From: Clostridiales bacterium
GTDB lineage: Bacteria > Bacillota_A > Clostridia > Saccharofermentanales > Saccharofermentanaceae
Reading direction: 5' to 3'
NCBI GenBank assembly: GCA_024695545.1
Contig: JAILHZ010000103.1
Coordinates: forward strand, 1-13,623
Length of the DNA stretch: 13,623 bases
Positions 13,059-13,623 of this stretch are shown piece by piece. Each line of letters begins with the position of its first letter. The first letter of the stretch is position 1. Both the position numbers and the translations under genes were made by a program. Under the pieces are notes generated by a model. It did no database searches, had not been told where the DNA came from, and saw nothing but the letters and a program-made list of their open reading frames with translations.

Positions 13059-13076
13059 GAACGGAAAAACGTCAGA

Positions 13077-13623
13077 TCAGGTCTCCACTTTTCCGGCATC
13101 GATACCCATATAGTCACAGTATGCGCTTCCTGTAATGAAATACCTTTCCTGACGGTCAGACAGTTTCGTAAAACTGAACACCGCAAGGCCGATGGAAAGC
13201 CCACACAGGAAGACGGCGATGATAACACTCCCGGTCAAGTGCTTTTTCGCAAAACAGATGCACATAAAGATCGCGGCAAGCGCAAGAAATACGGTACCAA
13301 TGAGAAGTCCTGTAAACCACACCGGATACATGATCAGATCATGGTTCAGGGCATCGATACTGTGAGATTCATTTCCATATTTAAACTTTGCAAGCTGAAT
13401 ACCGGTCAGGCAGAGAAATGCCAGGATGGAAAACACAAACCCTGCAACCTCGAACACCTCATTTACCCCTCTTGTAATTGCGGGGGTCTGATTTACAAAC
13501 ATCGGGGCCGGAATCGGCGGTGGCACCATTTGGACCGTTTCTTTTCCGCTCTGGAACACCGGATCATTCGCCGGCGCAGGCGCTTCTTCAGACTGGTCCT
13601 GTCCGCACGACGGACAGATCTCA
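13077..13623 (-). CDS. Zinc-ribbon-linked small membrane protein (N-terminus cut by the window edge)
   Basis: The reading frame is open to the right edge, giving at least 182 residues. The first visible residues are E-I-C-P-S-C-G-Q, which look like the second Cys pair of an N-terminal zinc-ribbon finger; the first pair would lie outside the window. A Glu/Ala/Pro-rich linker follows (EEAPAPAND, then VPPPIPAPMF). Three hydrophobic segments come next, around GFVFSILAFLCLTGIQLA, WFTGLLIGTVFLALAAIFMCICF and GSVIIAVFLCGLSIGLAVF. A polar tail ends at 13077. Zinc ribbon plus Pro-rich linker plus DUF4190-like membrane helices is common in Clostridia and of unknown role. A GTG at 13559 would shorten the protein and lose the CPSC motif, so it is not preferred. 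The membrane part carries one AAAAGCAC word (13239). It lies 56 bp before the system 2 operon on the same strand, with no terminator between. Confidence 0.75.
   Translation of the reverse strand, partial: EICPSCGQDQSEEAPAPANDPVFQSGKETVQMVPPPIPAPMFVNQTPAITRGVNEVFEVAGFVFSILAFLCLTGIQLAKFKYGNESHSIDALNHDLIMYPVWFTGLLIGTVFLALAAIFMCICFAKKHLTGSVIIAVFLCGLSIGLAVFSFTKLSDRQERYFITGSAYCDYMGIDAGKVET

Larger units (their letters stand above)
2923..13246. repeat. Dispersed 8-bp motif AAAAGCAC/GTGCTTTT, 15 exact copies
   Basis: GTGCTTTT on the plus strand starts at 2923, 4076, 4302, 4988, 5028, 8238 and 13239. AAAAGCAC on the plus strand starts at 2996, 6143, 8248, 8425, 8678, 9988, 11776 and 12897. In the GTGCTTTT orientation the base before is a purine in 14 of 15 (R-GTGCTTTT), and the base after is C or T in 12 of 15. 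Six copies are intergenic, although intergenic DNA is about 7-8% of the window. Coding copies fall in different frames (for example VLF, GAF, CF), so protein sequence does not explain them. None occurs before 2923. Confidence 0.85.

Noticed and set aside
2923..13246. The AAAAGCAC word as a Chi or KOPS-like polar signal
   Set aside because: Orientation is evenly split with no strand bias, whereas such signals are strongly polarised along the replichore. A 13-kb window cannot fully exclude it.

Overview
The window is about 13.6 kb of bacterial chromosome with roughly balanced base composition. It looks like a Gram-positive anaerobe of the class Clostridia, possibly Lachnospiraceae-like. The grounds are strong GGAGG-type ribosome binding sites, lipoprotein signal peptides ending in a G-C-G-K-K boundary, OmpR-type two-component systems, an FtsX-type ABC exporter of Firmicutes style and a prokaryotic serpin. 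The taxon is inferred; there is no rRNA or other marker gene. I see no tRNA, rRNA, CRISPR array, transposase or phage gene.

Layout. (1) 1-1392, minus strand: a TetR-family regulator, its terminator, a DUF308/HdeD-like membrane protein, and the first codons of an MMPL/RND-type transporter running off the left edge. (2) 1556-2872, minus: a secreted lipoprotein serpin with an inhibitory-type reactive loop. (3) 3072-8231, plus: response regulator and histidine kinase (overlapping), then, behind a promoter region with four phased TTAAG repeats, an ABC ATPase and a two-domain FtsX-type permease. (4) 8232-8464: a non-coding gap between convergent genes with an inverted motif pair, a terminator and a tandem pair of 50-bp dyads. 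(5) 8465-13020, minus: a second response regulator, its kinase (apparent TTG start), a conserved-looking unknown protein coupled to the kinase, and a lipoprotein esterase behind its own promoter region. (6) 13077-13623, minus: a zinc-ribbon membrane protein cut by the right edge.

How the genes may work together. Each two-component system appears to have its own tandem 11-bp-phased DNA site. TTAAG repeats lie before the ABC exporter. A different site of about 22 bp (19/22 identical between copies) lies before both the second regulator and the esterase, which suggests autoregulation plus a regulon member. Exporter, serpin, esterase and efflux genes together suggest an envelope-stress or host/competitor-response neighbourhood. 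That functional theme is inference.

Most unusual signal. The 8-bp word AAAAGCAC/GTGCTTTT occurs 15 times, against about 0.4 expected at random. It occurs in both orientations and in all three reading frames, and is concentrated in intergenic DNA. It looks like a DNA-level signal. A second unexplained structure is the duplicated CGAAC-N6-CGAAC dyad at 8327-8456.
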